A stretch of 64,000 bases of DNA, from positions 248,001 to 312,000 of the forward strand of contig JANPDL010000018.1 of the NCBI GenBank assembly GCA_031431475.1. The letters run 5' to 3'. The notes below the pieces were generated by a model. It saw only the letters and a list, made by a program, of their open reading frames with translations, made no database searches and was not told the DNA's origin. Each line of letters begins with the position of its first letter. Within the stretch, counting starts at the first letter, position 1. This DNA is from JADCCX01 sp031431475. Its GTDB lineage: Bacteria; Pseudomonadota; Alphaproteobacteria; Rhizobiales; Beijerinckiaceae. Positions 27,445-35,855 of the stretch are shown one piece after another. The translations under genes were made by a program, and so were the position numbers.

Positions 27445-28614
27445 TAAGGCGTCCGCCTGCGACGGCGAAATCGCGCGGCTGACAACGCGACCGTTTTCAG
27501 CGGACAGCGCGACCCGACCAGCCTTCAGGTCCAGCGCCTGCTGACCGAAAAGCTCGAAACGCCATCCCTTGAGCGAAGGCACGTCGGCATTGTCATCGCT
27601 GGCAATCTGTTCAAGTTCATCAACTGTCGCGATCATCTTGGACGCAACATGGTTGCGCTCGGAAACGGATTGCAGCAGCACCTTTAGCAGTTGCACAACA
27701 GCATTCGCGCCATTGGTGGCGGGGCGGTCGCGTTCGGGACGCGGCCAGGTCGTGGGATCACGCTCCAGGACACGCGTTACGCACGCCACGATATCAAGGC
27801 CTGTCTTCGAGCGTTCGTAGCCCTGAGGTATGGTCCTGAGTCGCCCTAGCGCCTCGATACTATCAGGGGCGGCCATGGCGACATCCAGAAGCGTATCATC
27901 CTTGAGGACACGCGATCTTGGCACATCGCGGGATTGCGCTTCCTGCTCGCGCCATGCCGCAAGCTCCATCAAGACAGCGAGATCACGCGGCTTGCGGGCG
28001 CGGCTTCTGAGCCGGAGCCAGGCATTTTCGGGCTTTTGCTCGTAAGTCTCGACAGCGCTTAGGAAAGATATCTCCTCGCTGAGCCATTGCGCCCGGTCCG
28101 ATTTCTCAAGCTTGGCCGCGAGTTTCTTGTAAACCGTTCGCAAATGCGTGACATCTGCCAGCGCATAGACCGTCTGCGCCTCGGTCAACGGGCGGCGTGA
28201 CCAGTCCGTGAAGCGGGAGGATTTATCGATCTTGGCACTGGCAAGACTGCCCGCCAGTTGCTCATACGACACTTGATCGCCAAAGCCGCAGACCATGGCT
28301 GCGACCTGCGTATCAAACAGCGGCTGCGGCGTTGAGCCCGACATTTTCCAGATGATCTCGATATCCTGCCGTGCTGCGTGAAACACCTTGAGAATGGCGG
28401 GATTGCGCATCAGATCAAGGAACGGTGTCAGATCGATGCCATCGGCCAAGGCATCAATAGCGGCGGCCTCGTCGTCGCTTGCGAGCTGGATGACGCAGAG
28501 CTTGGGCCAGAACGTGGTTTCGCGGAGGAATTCCGTATCGACCGTAACGTAGGGGTGGGCAGACAGACGCTCGCACAAAGCCGCGAGGTCAGCGGAAGAG
28601 GTGATCAGGCTCAT
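27427..28614 (-). CDS. rnd: Ribonuclease D
   Basis: 3'-5' exoribonuclease for tRNA and small RNA maturation, 395 residues. The DEDDy exonuclease residues are visible in 'VTVDTEFLRETTFWP', 'VFHAARQDIEIIWK' and 'YALADVTHLRTVYKKL'. HRDC-type helical domains follow from about residue 205. I chose ATG at 28614 with AAGGCAAAG upstream. A longer frame adds 33 residues unlike the family. It converges on the chemoreceptor gene, with an 18-base overlap of the two coding ends. tRNA-Ser lies just upstream on the same strand. Confidence 0.94.
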   Translation of the reverse strand: MSLITSSADLAALCERLSAHPYVTVDTEFLRETTFWPKLCVIQLASDDEAAAIDALADGIDLTPFLDLMRNPAILKVFHAARQDIEIIWKMSGSTPQPLFDTQVAAMVCGFGDQVSYEQLAGSLASAKIDKSSRFTDWSRRPLTEAQTVYALADVTHLRTVYKKLAAKLEKSDRAQWLSEEISFLSAVETYEQKPENAWLRLRSRARKPRDLAVLMELAAWREQEAQSRDVPRSRVLKDDTLLDVAMAAPDSIEALGRLRTIPQGYERSKTGLDIVACVTRVLERDPTTWPRPERDRPATNGANAVVQLLKVLLQSVSERNHVASKMIATVDELEQIASDDNADVPSLKGWRFELFGQQALDLKAGRVALSAENGRVVSRAISPSQADALSGNLA

Positions 28615-28685
28615 TCTTTGCCTTGGGCGGCACCATCGGGCACGCGCCGGTAAGAGAATCAGGAGCGATCTGCGCTCCTTTAGAG

Positions 28686-28775
28686 TGGCGGAGAGAGTGA
28701 GATTCGAACTCACGGTGGAGTCACCCCCACGGCGGTTTTCAAGACCGCTGCCTTAAACCACTCGGCCATCTCTCC
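28686..28775 (-). tRNA. tRNA-Ser (UGA)
   Basis: A 90-base class II tRNA including an encoded CCA end. The acceptor stem pairs GGAGAGA with TCTCTCC. The anticodon stem GCGGT/ACCGC encloses the loop CTTGAAA with anticodon TGA. A long variable arm and the TTCGAAT T-loop are present. It reads UCA and probably other UCN serine codons. Confidence 0.97.
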
Positions 28776-28921
28776 AATGCTGGAAATCGCATGCCTTCTG
28801 CTGAAGGATTTTGCAAGTCCGTTCCCGTCAGAACCAACTCTGCTGCCAAGCTTGCGCCACATTGATCTGGGATCAGCAAAATTACGTATTCACAACTGAA
28901 ATCACATTCGGAGTTTCGCAA

Positions 28922-29317
28922 ATGACAACTCGCCTCTTCGTCGCTGCAACTGTTGGTGTCCTGTTCGGAATTCATGCGCAGGCAGCCCGAGCGGAACTTC
29001 TGACAGGAGATTCGCTCAGGAGGCTGGTGTCAGGGAAGACAGTCTATCTTGCAGCACCACTGGGAGGCGAGTTTCCGCTGAAATATCGCACGGACGGTTC
29101 CGTGAATGGAGATGGTAACGCGGTTGGGCTTGGTCGCTTTTATGCAGCGCGCGAGACGGGCCGCTGGTTCATGCAGGGCGATAATCTGTGCCAGCAGTTT
29201 CCGACATGGTACAGCGGCCAGCGCCTGTGCTTCAGCGTGCGCAAGCTTGCTGGCGACAAGATCAAGTGGACTCGTGACAATGGCGATACCGGGGTCGCAC
29301 GCGTTGCCGACCAGTGA
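28922..29317 (+). CDS. Small exported protein, function unknown
   Basis: A 131-residue protein with a signal peptide (residues 1-24, cleavage near ARA-EL). The mature part has the pattern 'TGRWFMQGDNLCQQFPTWYS' followed by 'GQRLCFSV', with two Cys likely to pair in the periplasm. This pattern resembles a family of small periplasmic proteins in Hyphomicrobiales without known function (DUF995-like, from memory). ATG at 28922 lies within CGCAAATG with only a weak ribosome site. The gene stands alone between tRNA-Ser and the rlpA-like gene. Confidence 0.75.
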   Translation: MTTRLFVAATVGVLFGIHAQAARAELLTGDSLRRLVSGKTVYLAAPLGGEFPLKYRTDGSVNGDGNAVGLGRFYAARETGRWFMQGDNLCQQFPTWYSGQRLCFSVRKLAGDKIKWTRDNGDTGVARVADQ

Positions 29318-29569
29318 CAAGAATGGGCTTTGCAGTCGCGGCCGCCACATTCGTGCCGCATTTGAAGCTGCATTGGCCGTTTAACGTATCATTTATCCAA
29401 ATGACCATCTTGCGGCGCATTTTAACAATGCGGTAAACCGAATTTGAGAATGTCAGGTCGGCGTCTAAAGTGCCGTCTGCTATGAGCGTCCGGAAAACCG
29501 GGGCTAGGACGGAATTGGCACATGATCAGACGACCGGCCTTTTGTGTTGCGTACCGTCCGGTGAATTTG

Positions 29570-30709
29570 ATGTCGCTGCCTTCTGCCAGCCGTGTGATCG
29601 GCGTTTCTGCTGTTGCCCTTTTGCTGGCGAACTGCGCCTCAGAGCCCACAAGATCCCGTCAAGTGTCCGCGCAGAACCAGCGTGAGATCGGCGCATTCGC
29701 AGACAGCCGCAAATACGGCAATGCCAGCCCGCGCGTCGTGCAGCACGGTGAGGCCGTGCCCAAAGGCGGCGGGAAGGATCACGTTGGCAAGCCCTATCGA
29801 ATCGCCGGACGCTGGTACACGCCACGCGACAACCCGAATTACTCCTCAGTTGGACATTCATCATGGTACGGCGATGCTTTCCATGGTCGCAAGACGGCCA
29901 ACGGAGAAGTTTACGACAAGCATTCCTACACGGCGGCTCATCCCACGATGCCGCTGCCCAGCTATGCACGTGTCACCAACATGACCAACAACCGCTCCAT
30001 TATCGTCCGTGTGAATGACCGTGGTCCCTTCCACGCCGGGCGCATCATCGATGTGTCGGAGCGTGTGGCGCATGCACTGGAGTTCAAGCACATCGGCACC
30101 GCGCGTGTGAAGGTGGATTACGTGCAGCGCGCCAGCACGTCTGGTAGTGATGATCGTAAGCTCGTCGCGACATTGCGGACGGATGGTCAGCTAGCGCAAT
30201 TGCCAGGTGGTTCCACGCCGATTCCTGGGCAACAGCCCATTCTGGTTGCCAGCAACGAGCCAGTTCCAGGTTTGACGTCATTCAGCCCTGTCACGACACC
30301 ACGACCGCAGCCAGCCCTTGCGCGTCCCGTAGTTGCGCAAGCACCTGCAGCCCGTCTCCAGCCAGTTGAAGAGCCGAGTGAAGCGGTGGCCACCGAGCAG
30401 GCATCGGCCCAGCTTACGGAGATCAAGCCGGTTCGCCGTGCGATGCCATTGCCGGCTGATCGTCCGTTTGATCTCGGCAGTATTCCCGGTGCCGGTACGC
30501 CGATGAATCGTGTCAACAACGGGCAGACAACCCCTGTTCGCGCCTCGACGCCACCTACGTCTCCTTCGCGTGATCGCGTTGCGGCGGTGTATTTTGCACC
30601 AGCCACGGGCTTCAAGGCTGCATTTGGCGGCAATGATCCCATGGCTCGCCTCAAGCCGGGCGCTTTCGACACGCGCCCGCTGCAGATTGTGGGCTCGGCT
30701 GTCCGGTAA
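29570..30709 (+). CDS. rlpA: RlpA-like lipoprotein (septal ring lytic transglycosylase family)
   Basis: Outer-membrane-type lipoprotein with an RlpA double-psi beta-barrel. RlpA proteins cleave denuded peptidoglycan strands. From ATG at 29570 the protein has 379 residues: a lipoprotein signal with lipobox LANC, a barrel at about residues 90-185 ('GHSSWYGDAFHGRKTANGE', 'VNDRGPFHAGRIIDVSERVA'), then a Pro/Ala/Thr-rich tail of some 180 residues. No SPOR domain is visible, unlike E. coli RlpA. An ATG at 29522 is possible but would lengthen the signal peptide awkwardly. GGTGA lies upstream of 29570. Confidence 0.88.
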   Translation: MSLPSASRVIGVSAVALLLANCASEPTRSRQVSAQNQREIGAFADSRKYGNASPRVVQHGEAVPKGGGKDHVGKPYRIAGRWYTPRDNPNYSSVGHSSWYGDAFHGRKTANGEVYDKHSYTAAHPTMPLPSYARVTNMTNNRSIIVRVNDRGPFHAGRIIDVSERVAHALEFKHIGTARVKVDYVQRASTSGSDDRKLVATLRTDGQLAQLPGGSTPIPGQQPILVASNEPVPGLTSFSPVTTPRPQPALARPVVAQAPAARLQPVEEPSEAVATEQASAQLTEIKPVRRAMPLPADRPFDLGSIPGAGTPMNRVNNGQTTPVRASTPPTSPSRDRVAAVYFAPATGFKAAFGGNDPMARLKPGAFDTRPLQIVGSAVR

Positions 30710-30785
30710 CGGATCAAGCCTCTGACATGTTGCACGAAACCCCCGGAGACTTGCCCTCAATCCCCAATTCTCCTATGCGTCACGC

Positions 30786-31289
30786 ATGAATCGTGTCGGA
30801 CTTTACGCGGGCTCGTTTGATCCGCTGACCAATGGCCATCTGGACATGCTGAAGGCGTCCTTCGGGCTGTTTGACCATGTCATCGTTGCGATTGGTGTGC
30901 ATCCTTCGAAAGCGCCGCTTTTCTCCGCTGTCGAGCGCGAGGCAATGATCATGGATGTGGCGGGTCCGCTGGCCACAAAAGCCGGTGTCACCATCGAGGT
31001 CAGGACTTTCGACAATCTGCTCGTGCATTTTGCCCAGTCCGTCGGCGCACATGCTCTGATCCGTGGTTTGCGTGATGGCACCGATCTCGATTATGAGATG
31101 CAATTGTCCGGGATGAACGTATCGATGGCCCCTGGGTTGCAGACCGTTTTCTTTCCAGCTTCACCCGCTGATCGCCACATCACCGCCACGCTGGTGCGCC
31201 AGATCGCGGCGCTGCGCGGGGATGTTTCCGCCTTTGTGCCCAAGTTGGTTGCCAAAGCGCTCACTCAGAAGTTCAAAAAATCGAGATAA
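30786..31289 (+). CDS. coaD: Phosphopantetheine adenylyltransferase
   Basis: Penultimate step of coenzyme A synthesis: joins 4'-phosphopantetheine and ATP. It has 167 residues. The nucleotidyltransferase motif 'YAGSFDPLTNGHLDML' contains the TxGH-type His. Later blocks 'ALIRGLRDGTDLDYEMQ' and 'ITATLVRQIAALRGDVSAFV' are typical. A cyclophilin gene follows after 28 bases, an order well known in Hyphomicrobiales. Confidence 0.97.
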   Translation: MNRVGLYAGSFDPLTNGHLDMLKASFGLFDHVIVAIGVHPSKAPLFSAVEREAMIMDVAGPLATKAGVTIEVRTFDNLLVHFAQSVGAHALIRGLRDGTDLDYEMQLSGMNVSMAPGLQTVFFPASPADRHITATLVRQIAALRGDVSAFVPKLVAKALTQKFKKSR

Positions 31290-31317
31290 TACTCTCGAAT
31301 CATTCGGAGAATTGACT

Positions 31318-31863
31318 ATGAAGAAGCTGTTTCTTGCTCTGGGCATGATGCTGGTCTCCAGCACAATCGCTTTTGCCCAAGCCGGGCTTGATCCCCAGAA
31401 CACGCTCTATCTTGATCTCAAGGATGGTCGCGTCGTCATCAAGCTGAGACCCGATCTTGCCCCCAAGCATGTGACGCAGGTCAAGGCCCTGACCAAGCGC
31501 GGCTTCTACGACGGCATCGTCTTCCACCGCGTGATTGATGGTTTCATGGCCCAGACCGGAGATCCGACCGGCACCGGTACAGGTGGCTCCGATTTGCCGA
31601 ATATTCCGGCTGAATTCACACCCACACCTTACAAGCGCGGTTCTGTCGGCATGGCGCGCTCGTCCAGCCCCAACTCTGCCAATTCGCAGTTCTATCTCTG
31701 CTACGACGGCTGCGGCAGCCTGACAGGCCAGTACACCCTGTGGGGCGAGATCGTCGCTGGTATGGAATTCGTGGACAAGATCAAGAAGGGCGCGTCAGGA
31801 AGCGGTCAGGTGACAGGCCCCGACAAGATCGTCCGAATGCGCCTGATGGCTGACGCGAAGTAA
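31318..31863 (+). CDS. ppiA: Periplasmic peptidyl-prolyl cis-trans isomerase (cyclophilin)
   Basis: Cyclophilin-type proline isomerase assisting protein folding in the periplasm. It has 181 residues: a signal peptide (1-20, ending AFA-QA) and a cyclophilin core with 'GFYDGIVFHRVIDGFMAQTG' (catalytic Arg) and 'SVGMARSSSPNSANSQFYL'. ATG at 31318 follows CGGAGAATTGACT. A second cyclophilin without signal peptide lies at 32272. The broken gene between them starts two bases after this stop codon. Confidence 0.95.
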   Translation: MKKLFLALGMMLVSSTIAFAQAGLDPQNTLYLDLKDGRVVIKLRPDLAPKHVTQVKALTKRGFYDGIVFHRVIDGFMAQTGDPTGTGTGGSDLPNIPAEFTPTPYKRGSVGMARSSSPNSANSQFYLCYDGCGSLTGQYTLWGEIVAGMEFVDKIKKGASGSGQVTGPDKIVRMRLMADAK

Positions 31864-31864
31864 T

Positions 31865-32275
31865 TTGCGCGGTCGATTGTCATCAACGATAGCTGCTGCG
31901 CTTTGCCTGATGGCCTCGACATGGATGGTACAGGCGCAGCAATCCGGTCCTGTCATCGACCGTGTCGATACACTCGGCCTTTATCTTGGGTCGTGCATCG
32001 AAAAACGTCTGGCTGGCGAGGCATTCACCGGCCAGAGGTAGGCAACATTCAGTGTCTCTTTCCGCCTTGACGGCAGTATCTTCGGCGAGCCACGCAGAAC
32101 CTATTCCTTTCCGGCCGCAGATAAGGTTGATCAGGCAAAATTCCTGCTGATGACCGAAGATGCCATCCGTTCCTGTGCGCCTTTGCCCTTCTCAAAGAGC
32201 CTTGGGGAGGCTATTGCCGGGCGACCTCAACGCTTTCGTTACATTTTCAAGCCCAACAAGGACCAGCCTGCATGA
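31865..32275 (+). pseudogene. Exported TonB-C-like protein gene broken by an in-frame amber codon
   Basis: One reading frame runs from TTG at 31865 to TGA at 32273-32275, interrupted only by TAG at 32039-32041. The first part encodes a signal peptide ('LSSTIAAALCLMASTWMVQA') and about 34 mature residues. The part after TAG continues in the same frame for 77 codons ('FSVSFRLDGSIFGEPRRTYS', later 'SCAPLPFSKSLGEAIAGRP'). That second part resembles the TonB C-terminal-like secreted proteins found in this order. Its end overlaps the next cyclophilin start by ATGA, as in an operon. A single nonsense change, such as CAG to TAG, explains it. A sequencing error or readthrough is possible. Family assignment is from memory. 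Confidence 0.75.
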
Positions 32276-32730
32276 GCAAGCCAGAAAACACCCTCATCCT
32301 CGACACCACCAAGGGAAAGGTGGTCATCGAGATGCGCCCTGATCTGGCTCCTGGCCATGTCGCGCATATCAAGAAGCTTGTGGGCGAGAAGTTCTACGAC
32401 GGTATCGTCTTCCATCGCGTTATCGACGGCTTCATGGCCCAGACCGGCTGCCCGCTGGGAACAGGTACGGGTGGTTCAGAATACGGGGACCTTCGCGCCG
32501 AGTTTAATGACGAGAAGCATGTGCGTGGCACCTGCTCCATGGCGCGCGCGCAGAGCCCGCATTCGGCCAATTCGCAGTTCTTCATCTGCTTCGGCGATGC
32601 AGGCTTCCTCGACAAGCAGTACACGGTCTGGGGCAAGGTGACGGAAGGCATGGAGCATGTCGATCAGATCAAGCGCGGCGAGCCAGTGCGCAATCCCGAC
32701 AGCATCACGACCGCGCGCATGATGGCATGA
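32272..32730 (+). CDS. ppiB: Cytoplasmic peptidyl-prolyl cis-trans isomerase (cyclophilin)
   Basis: Cytoplasmic cyclophilin of 152 residues without signal peptide. Catalytic core segments are 'FYDGIVFHRVIDGFMAQTGC', 'CSMARAQSPHSANSQFFIC' and 'YTVWGKVTEGMEHVD'. It is clearly paralogous to the periplasmic cyclophilin upstream. The start codon overlaps the stop of the broken gene (ATGA), with AAGGA nearby. A bidirectional terminator follows. In relatives I would expect queA-tgt next, but those genes are 30 kb away here. Confidence 0.95.
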   Translation: MSKPENTLILDTTKGKVVIEMRPDLAPGHVAHIKKLVGEKFYDGIVFHRVIDGFMAQTGCPLGTGTGGSEYGDLRAEFNDEKHVRGTCSMARAQSPHSANSQFFICFGDAGFLDKQYTVWGKVTEGMEHVDQIKRGEPVRNPDSITTARMMA

Positions 32731-32751
32731 GCCATATCAATGTGATTTGAA

Positions 32752-32780
32752 ATGCCCGGCCTTGTGCCGGGTATTTTTTG
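32752..32780. terminator. Terminator between ppiB and uxuB
   Basis: ATGCCCGGC pairs with GCCGGGTAT (one G-U) around CTTGT and is followed by TTTTTT on the plus strand. It lies between the converging ppiB and uxuB genes and can end ppiB transcription. Confidence 0.82.
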
Positions 32781-32797
32781 ACCGGATATCAGATGTT

Positions 32798-34264
32798 TCA
32801 AAGTGCCTGAATTGTCCGCGCGGCACCATTGGCGTAAAGGCTTTCGAGATGCGACAGGACGGCTGAGCGGAATGCCATATTGCGAGGTAAATCCGCCCCG
32901 AAGATGCTCTCGATACCCAGCAGACCATCGCCGAGCTTTCCGGCATCAATGCCTGCGCCCTGAACAATGTCCCTGAGTTTTCCAGCCAGAGGATCGCGGA
33001 TTTCGAACCGCGCACCTTTTTCGTCAACACCCGTGACATAGCGCATCCACGCCGCAACGCCGAGCGCGAGGTGGCTGATTGGTCGTCCAGCAGCGAGATT
33101 ATCGCAGATCGTACCCAGCAAGCGCTGCGGCAGTTTCTGTGATCCATCCATGGCGATCTGATGGGTGAGATGCCGGATCGCCCGGTTCTGGAACCGCACG
33201 AGCAGGGCTTCGGCATAAGCCGCCAGATCCTGCCCTTCTGGCTGAATCAAGGTGGGGATTGCCTCCCGCCACAATCCGCGCAATAGCCCCATGAACAGCG
33301 GATCATTGCTGGCCAGCGCCACGGTTTCGTGACCCGCCAATGCGCCGAGATAGGCGAGGGTGGAATGCGCACCATTGAGCAGGCGCAGCTTCATATGCTC
33401 GAACGGCTCGACATCTCTGGCGAATTGCGCGCCTACCAGCTCCCATTGCGGCCGCCCTGTCGGGAAATGATCCTCGATCACCCATTGAATGAAGGGTTCT
33501 GTTACTACGGGCCAGGCATCCTGCACGCCCAGTACATTGGAGATTCGCTTGCGGTCGTCGTCCGTTGTCGCGGGTACGATGCGGTCCACCATCGTGCAGG
33601 GGCAGGCGACATGGGCGCGCACGAACTCCCCCAGAGCGGGATTGGTGAGCGCGGCCAGGCGCGACAGCACGCGGTGCACCGTTTTGCCATTGGACGGGAG
33701 ATTGTCGCAGCACAGCACTGTGAAGGGCGGCACGCCAGCAGCACGGCGTCGCATAAGAGCGGCGATGATGTAGCCCGGCGCAGTGCGCGGGCAGTCAGGA
33801 TGGGCGAGATCGTGGATGATATCGGGATGCGCCTCGTTCAGAGTGCCGGTCGCCGGATCATGGCAGTAGCCTTTCTCTGTCACTGTCAGCGAAACAATCC
33901 TGATGGCGGGATCGGCCATCGCCGCGATCAGTTTCCCGGGTTCCTCAGGTGCGACGATCACGGCACGAATGGCACCGACCACGCCAAGTGTCTCACCGTC
34001 CGATGCTTTCAAGGACACCGTGTAAAGCCCGTCCTGAGGAGCCAGCGCATCGCGCGTATCAGGACTGCGCAAGCTGGCGGCGATAATGCCCCAGCCTATA
34101 TCACCCGAAGCCAGCACAGCCTCTGTCATCACGGCCTGATGTGCGCGGTGGAAGGCTCCGACGCCGAGATGCACGATTCCCAGCTGGACAGCTGTGACAT
34201 CATAGTACGGTCGCGCGACGCCTGATGGCAGCGATGCCAGCGTTTGCAGGGAAAGCCGTTGCAT
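32798..34264 (-). CDS. uxuB: D-mannonate oxidoreductase / fructuronate reductase family
   Basis: NAD-dependent polyol dehydrogenase of 488 residues. By family and neighbours it reduces D-fructuronate to D-mannonate. The Rossmann region begins 'LGIVHLGVGAFHRAHQ', and the catalytic block 'EHMKLRLLNGAHSTLAYLG' carries the Lys and the Asn-His pair of the long-chain mannitol dehydrogenase family. Mannitol dehydrogenase is the alternative, but uxaC lies two bases upstream in the same operon. ATG at 34264 follows the uxaC stop (TGACGATG), so translation is coupled. Confidence 0.92.
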   Translation of the reverse strand: MQRLSLQTLASLPSGVARPYYDVTAVQLGIVHLGVGAFHRAHQAVMTEAVLASGDIGWGIIAASLRSPDTRDALAPQDGLYTVSLKASDGETLGVVGAIRAVIVAPEEPGKLIAAMADPAIRIVSLTVTEKGYCHDPATGTLNEAHPDIIHDLAHPDCPRTAPGYIIAALMRRRAAGVPPFTVLCCDNLPSNGKTVHRVLSRLAALTNPALGEFVRAHVACPCTMVDRIVPATTDDDRKRISNVLGVQDAWPVVTEPFIQWVIEDHFPTGRPQWELVGAQFARDVEPFEHMKLRLLNGAHSTLAYLGALAGHETVALASNDPLFMGLLRGLWREAIPTLIQPEGQDLAAYAEALLVRFQNRAIRHLTHQIAMDGSQKLPQRLLGTICDNLAAGRPISHLALGVAAWMRYVTGVDEKGARFEIRDPLAGKLRDIVQGAGIDAGKLGDGLLGIESIFGADLPRNMAFRSAVLSHLESLYANGAARTIQAL

Positions 34265-34266
34265 CG

Positions 34267-35670
34267 TCACAGTTTGTAGGCCTTCTCGGCGAGCCGCCAC
34301 GCGAGATTGACGGCAAGTTCATGGGCCTCGTCGAGATCCAATCGGTGTTCGGACACCAGTCGTGCGAGGAAACTGCAATCCGAGCGGCGCGCCATATCGT
34401 GACGAGCCGGAATCGACAAATACGCCCGCGTGTCATCGTTGAAGCCGACGGTGTTGTAGAACCCGGCCGTTTCGGTCGTCAGCTCGCGGAAGCGACGCAT
34501 GCCCTCCGGCGCGTCGAAAAACCACCACGCCGGCCCCAGCTTCAGCGCTGGATAGACACCCGCGAGCGGTGCCAGTTCCCGGCTATAGGCCGTCTCGTCG
34601 AGCGTGAAGAGGATGATGGTCAGGTTTGGCTCGTGACCCATCGCATCAAGCAGGGGTTTCAGCGCCCGCACGTAATCCGTCGGCGTGGGAATATCGGCCC
34701 CCTTGTCGCGTCCAAAGCGCGTGAGCAGGTCGGGGCTGTGGCTACGGAAAGAGCCGGGATGGAGTTGGAGCACGAGCCCGTCATCGAGACTCATCCGGGC
34801 CATTTCCGTAATCATCTGGCCACGGAAGGAATCGGCCTCTTCGGATGAAACCGGACCAGCGATGACCCGGGTGAACAGTCTGGCGGCATCGGCCTCCGGC
34901 ATATCCATGGTTCGCGCCGTCAGATGCCCGTGGTCACTCGAGGTGGCTCCGTGCCGGATGAAGAATTGCCTGCGCTGGCGATGCGCCGCGAGATAACCCC
35001 GCCATGTCGCCGTGTTCTCGCCTGTAATCGCACCGAGCGTCACCACATTGGCCCGAAAGCCGTCGAACTCCGGGTCGACGGCGGCGTCAGGCCGATAGCA
35101 AGGCAGTACGCGACCTTTCCAGCCCGAAGCCTTGATGGCGGCGTGATGCGACAGATCATCCAGCGCGCCGTCGGTGGTCGATATCGCCTTGATGCCGAAG
35201 CTCTCGTAGAGCGCGCGCGGGCGGCATGCCGGGGTCGTCAGCGCTTCCGCGATCCGATCATAGACGGCATCGGCATTGGCCAGGCACAGCCTGTCCGTGA
35301 TGCCGAAGATATCCTCCAGCGATTGCTCGAACCACAGGCGGGTCGGCGTACCCCGGAAGAGATGCCAGTGCGCCGCAAACAAGCGCCAGATCGCCCTTGG
35401 ATCCTGCTCGACCTCTCCGCCATCTGCACGAGGAATGCCGAGCTTCTCCAGCGGCACGCCCTGCGAATAGAGCATGCGGAAGACGTAGTGGTCAGGTTTA
35501 ACAAAGAGCGATGCAGGGTCGGGAAAGGCTTCATTCTTCGCGTACCATACCGGATCGGTGTGTCCGTGCGGACTGATGATGGGGGCTGATTTCACTCCGG
35601 CATAAAGCTCCCTCGCAATGGAGCGGGTGCGGTTATCGGCTGGAAAAAGCCGGTCCGGGTGGAGGGCCAT
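34267..35670 (-). CDS. uxaC: Glucuronate isomerase
   Basis: Converts D-glucuronate to D-fructuronate (and galacturonate to tagaturonate) in the cytoplasm. It has 467 residues, like E. coli UxaC. The N-terminal metal-binding His pair is in 'IISPHGHTDPVWYAKNEAF', and the family end 'YLSIPARHDMARRSDCSFLA' and 'VNLAWRLAEKAYKL' is intact. I chose ATG at 35670. The upstream 47 residues of the longer frame are not family-like. It heads uxaC-uxuB and diverges from uxuA. Confidence 0.95.
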   Translation of the reverse strand: MALHPDRLFPADNRTRSIARELYAGVKSAPIISPHGHTDPVWYAKNEAFPDPASLFVKPDHYVFRMLYSQGVPLEKLGIPRADGGEVEQDPRAIWRLFAAHWHLFRGTPTRLWFEQSLEDIFGITDRLCLANADAVYDRIAEALTTPACRPRALYESFGIKAISTTDGALDDLSHHAAIKASGWKGRVLPCYRPDAAVDPEFDGFRANVVTLGAITGENTATWRGYLAAHRQRRQFFIRHGATSSDHGHLTARTMDMPEADAARLFTRVIAGPVSSEEADSFRGQMITEMARMSLDDGLVLQLHPGSFRSHSPDLLTRFGRDKGADIPTPTDYVRALKPLLDAMGHEPNLTIILFTLDETAYSRELAPLAGVYPALKLGPAWWFFDAPEGMRRFRELTTETAGFYNTVGFNDDTRAYLSIPARHDMARRSDCSFLARLVSEHRLDLDEAHELAVNLAWRLAEKAYKL

Positions 35671-35855
35671 CGTGTGTCCTGATCCGTGTTTTGGTCGCGA
35701 GCCGCTTTTCGATACACTAACGCAGCGGTACGGCAATGGAGAGATATCAATAGGAAATGCTCGGGAATATACCAGTATTTTTCCTCGCCAGTGGCCTGAT
35801 GTGATTGCCATCCGTCGGCAATTCCCCGATTATTTTGTCTTACAGGAGAACGCTG
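35671..35855. promoter_or_regulatory. Divergent control region between uxaC and uxuA
   Basis: This 185-base region must contain the promoters of both hexuronate transcripts. It is A+T-richer than its flanks. AGGAAA at 35752 and TTTCCT at 35780 form an interrupted inverted repeat around the ATATACCAGTAT segment, which loosely resembles GntR-family operators. No regulator gene is in the window, so the operator assignment is tentative. Confidence 0.4.
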
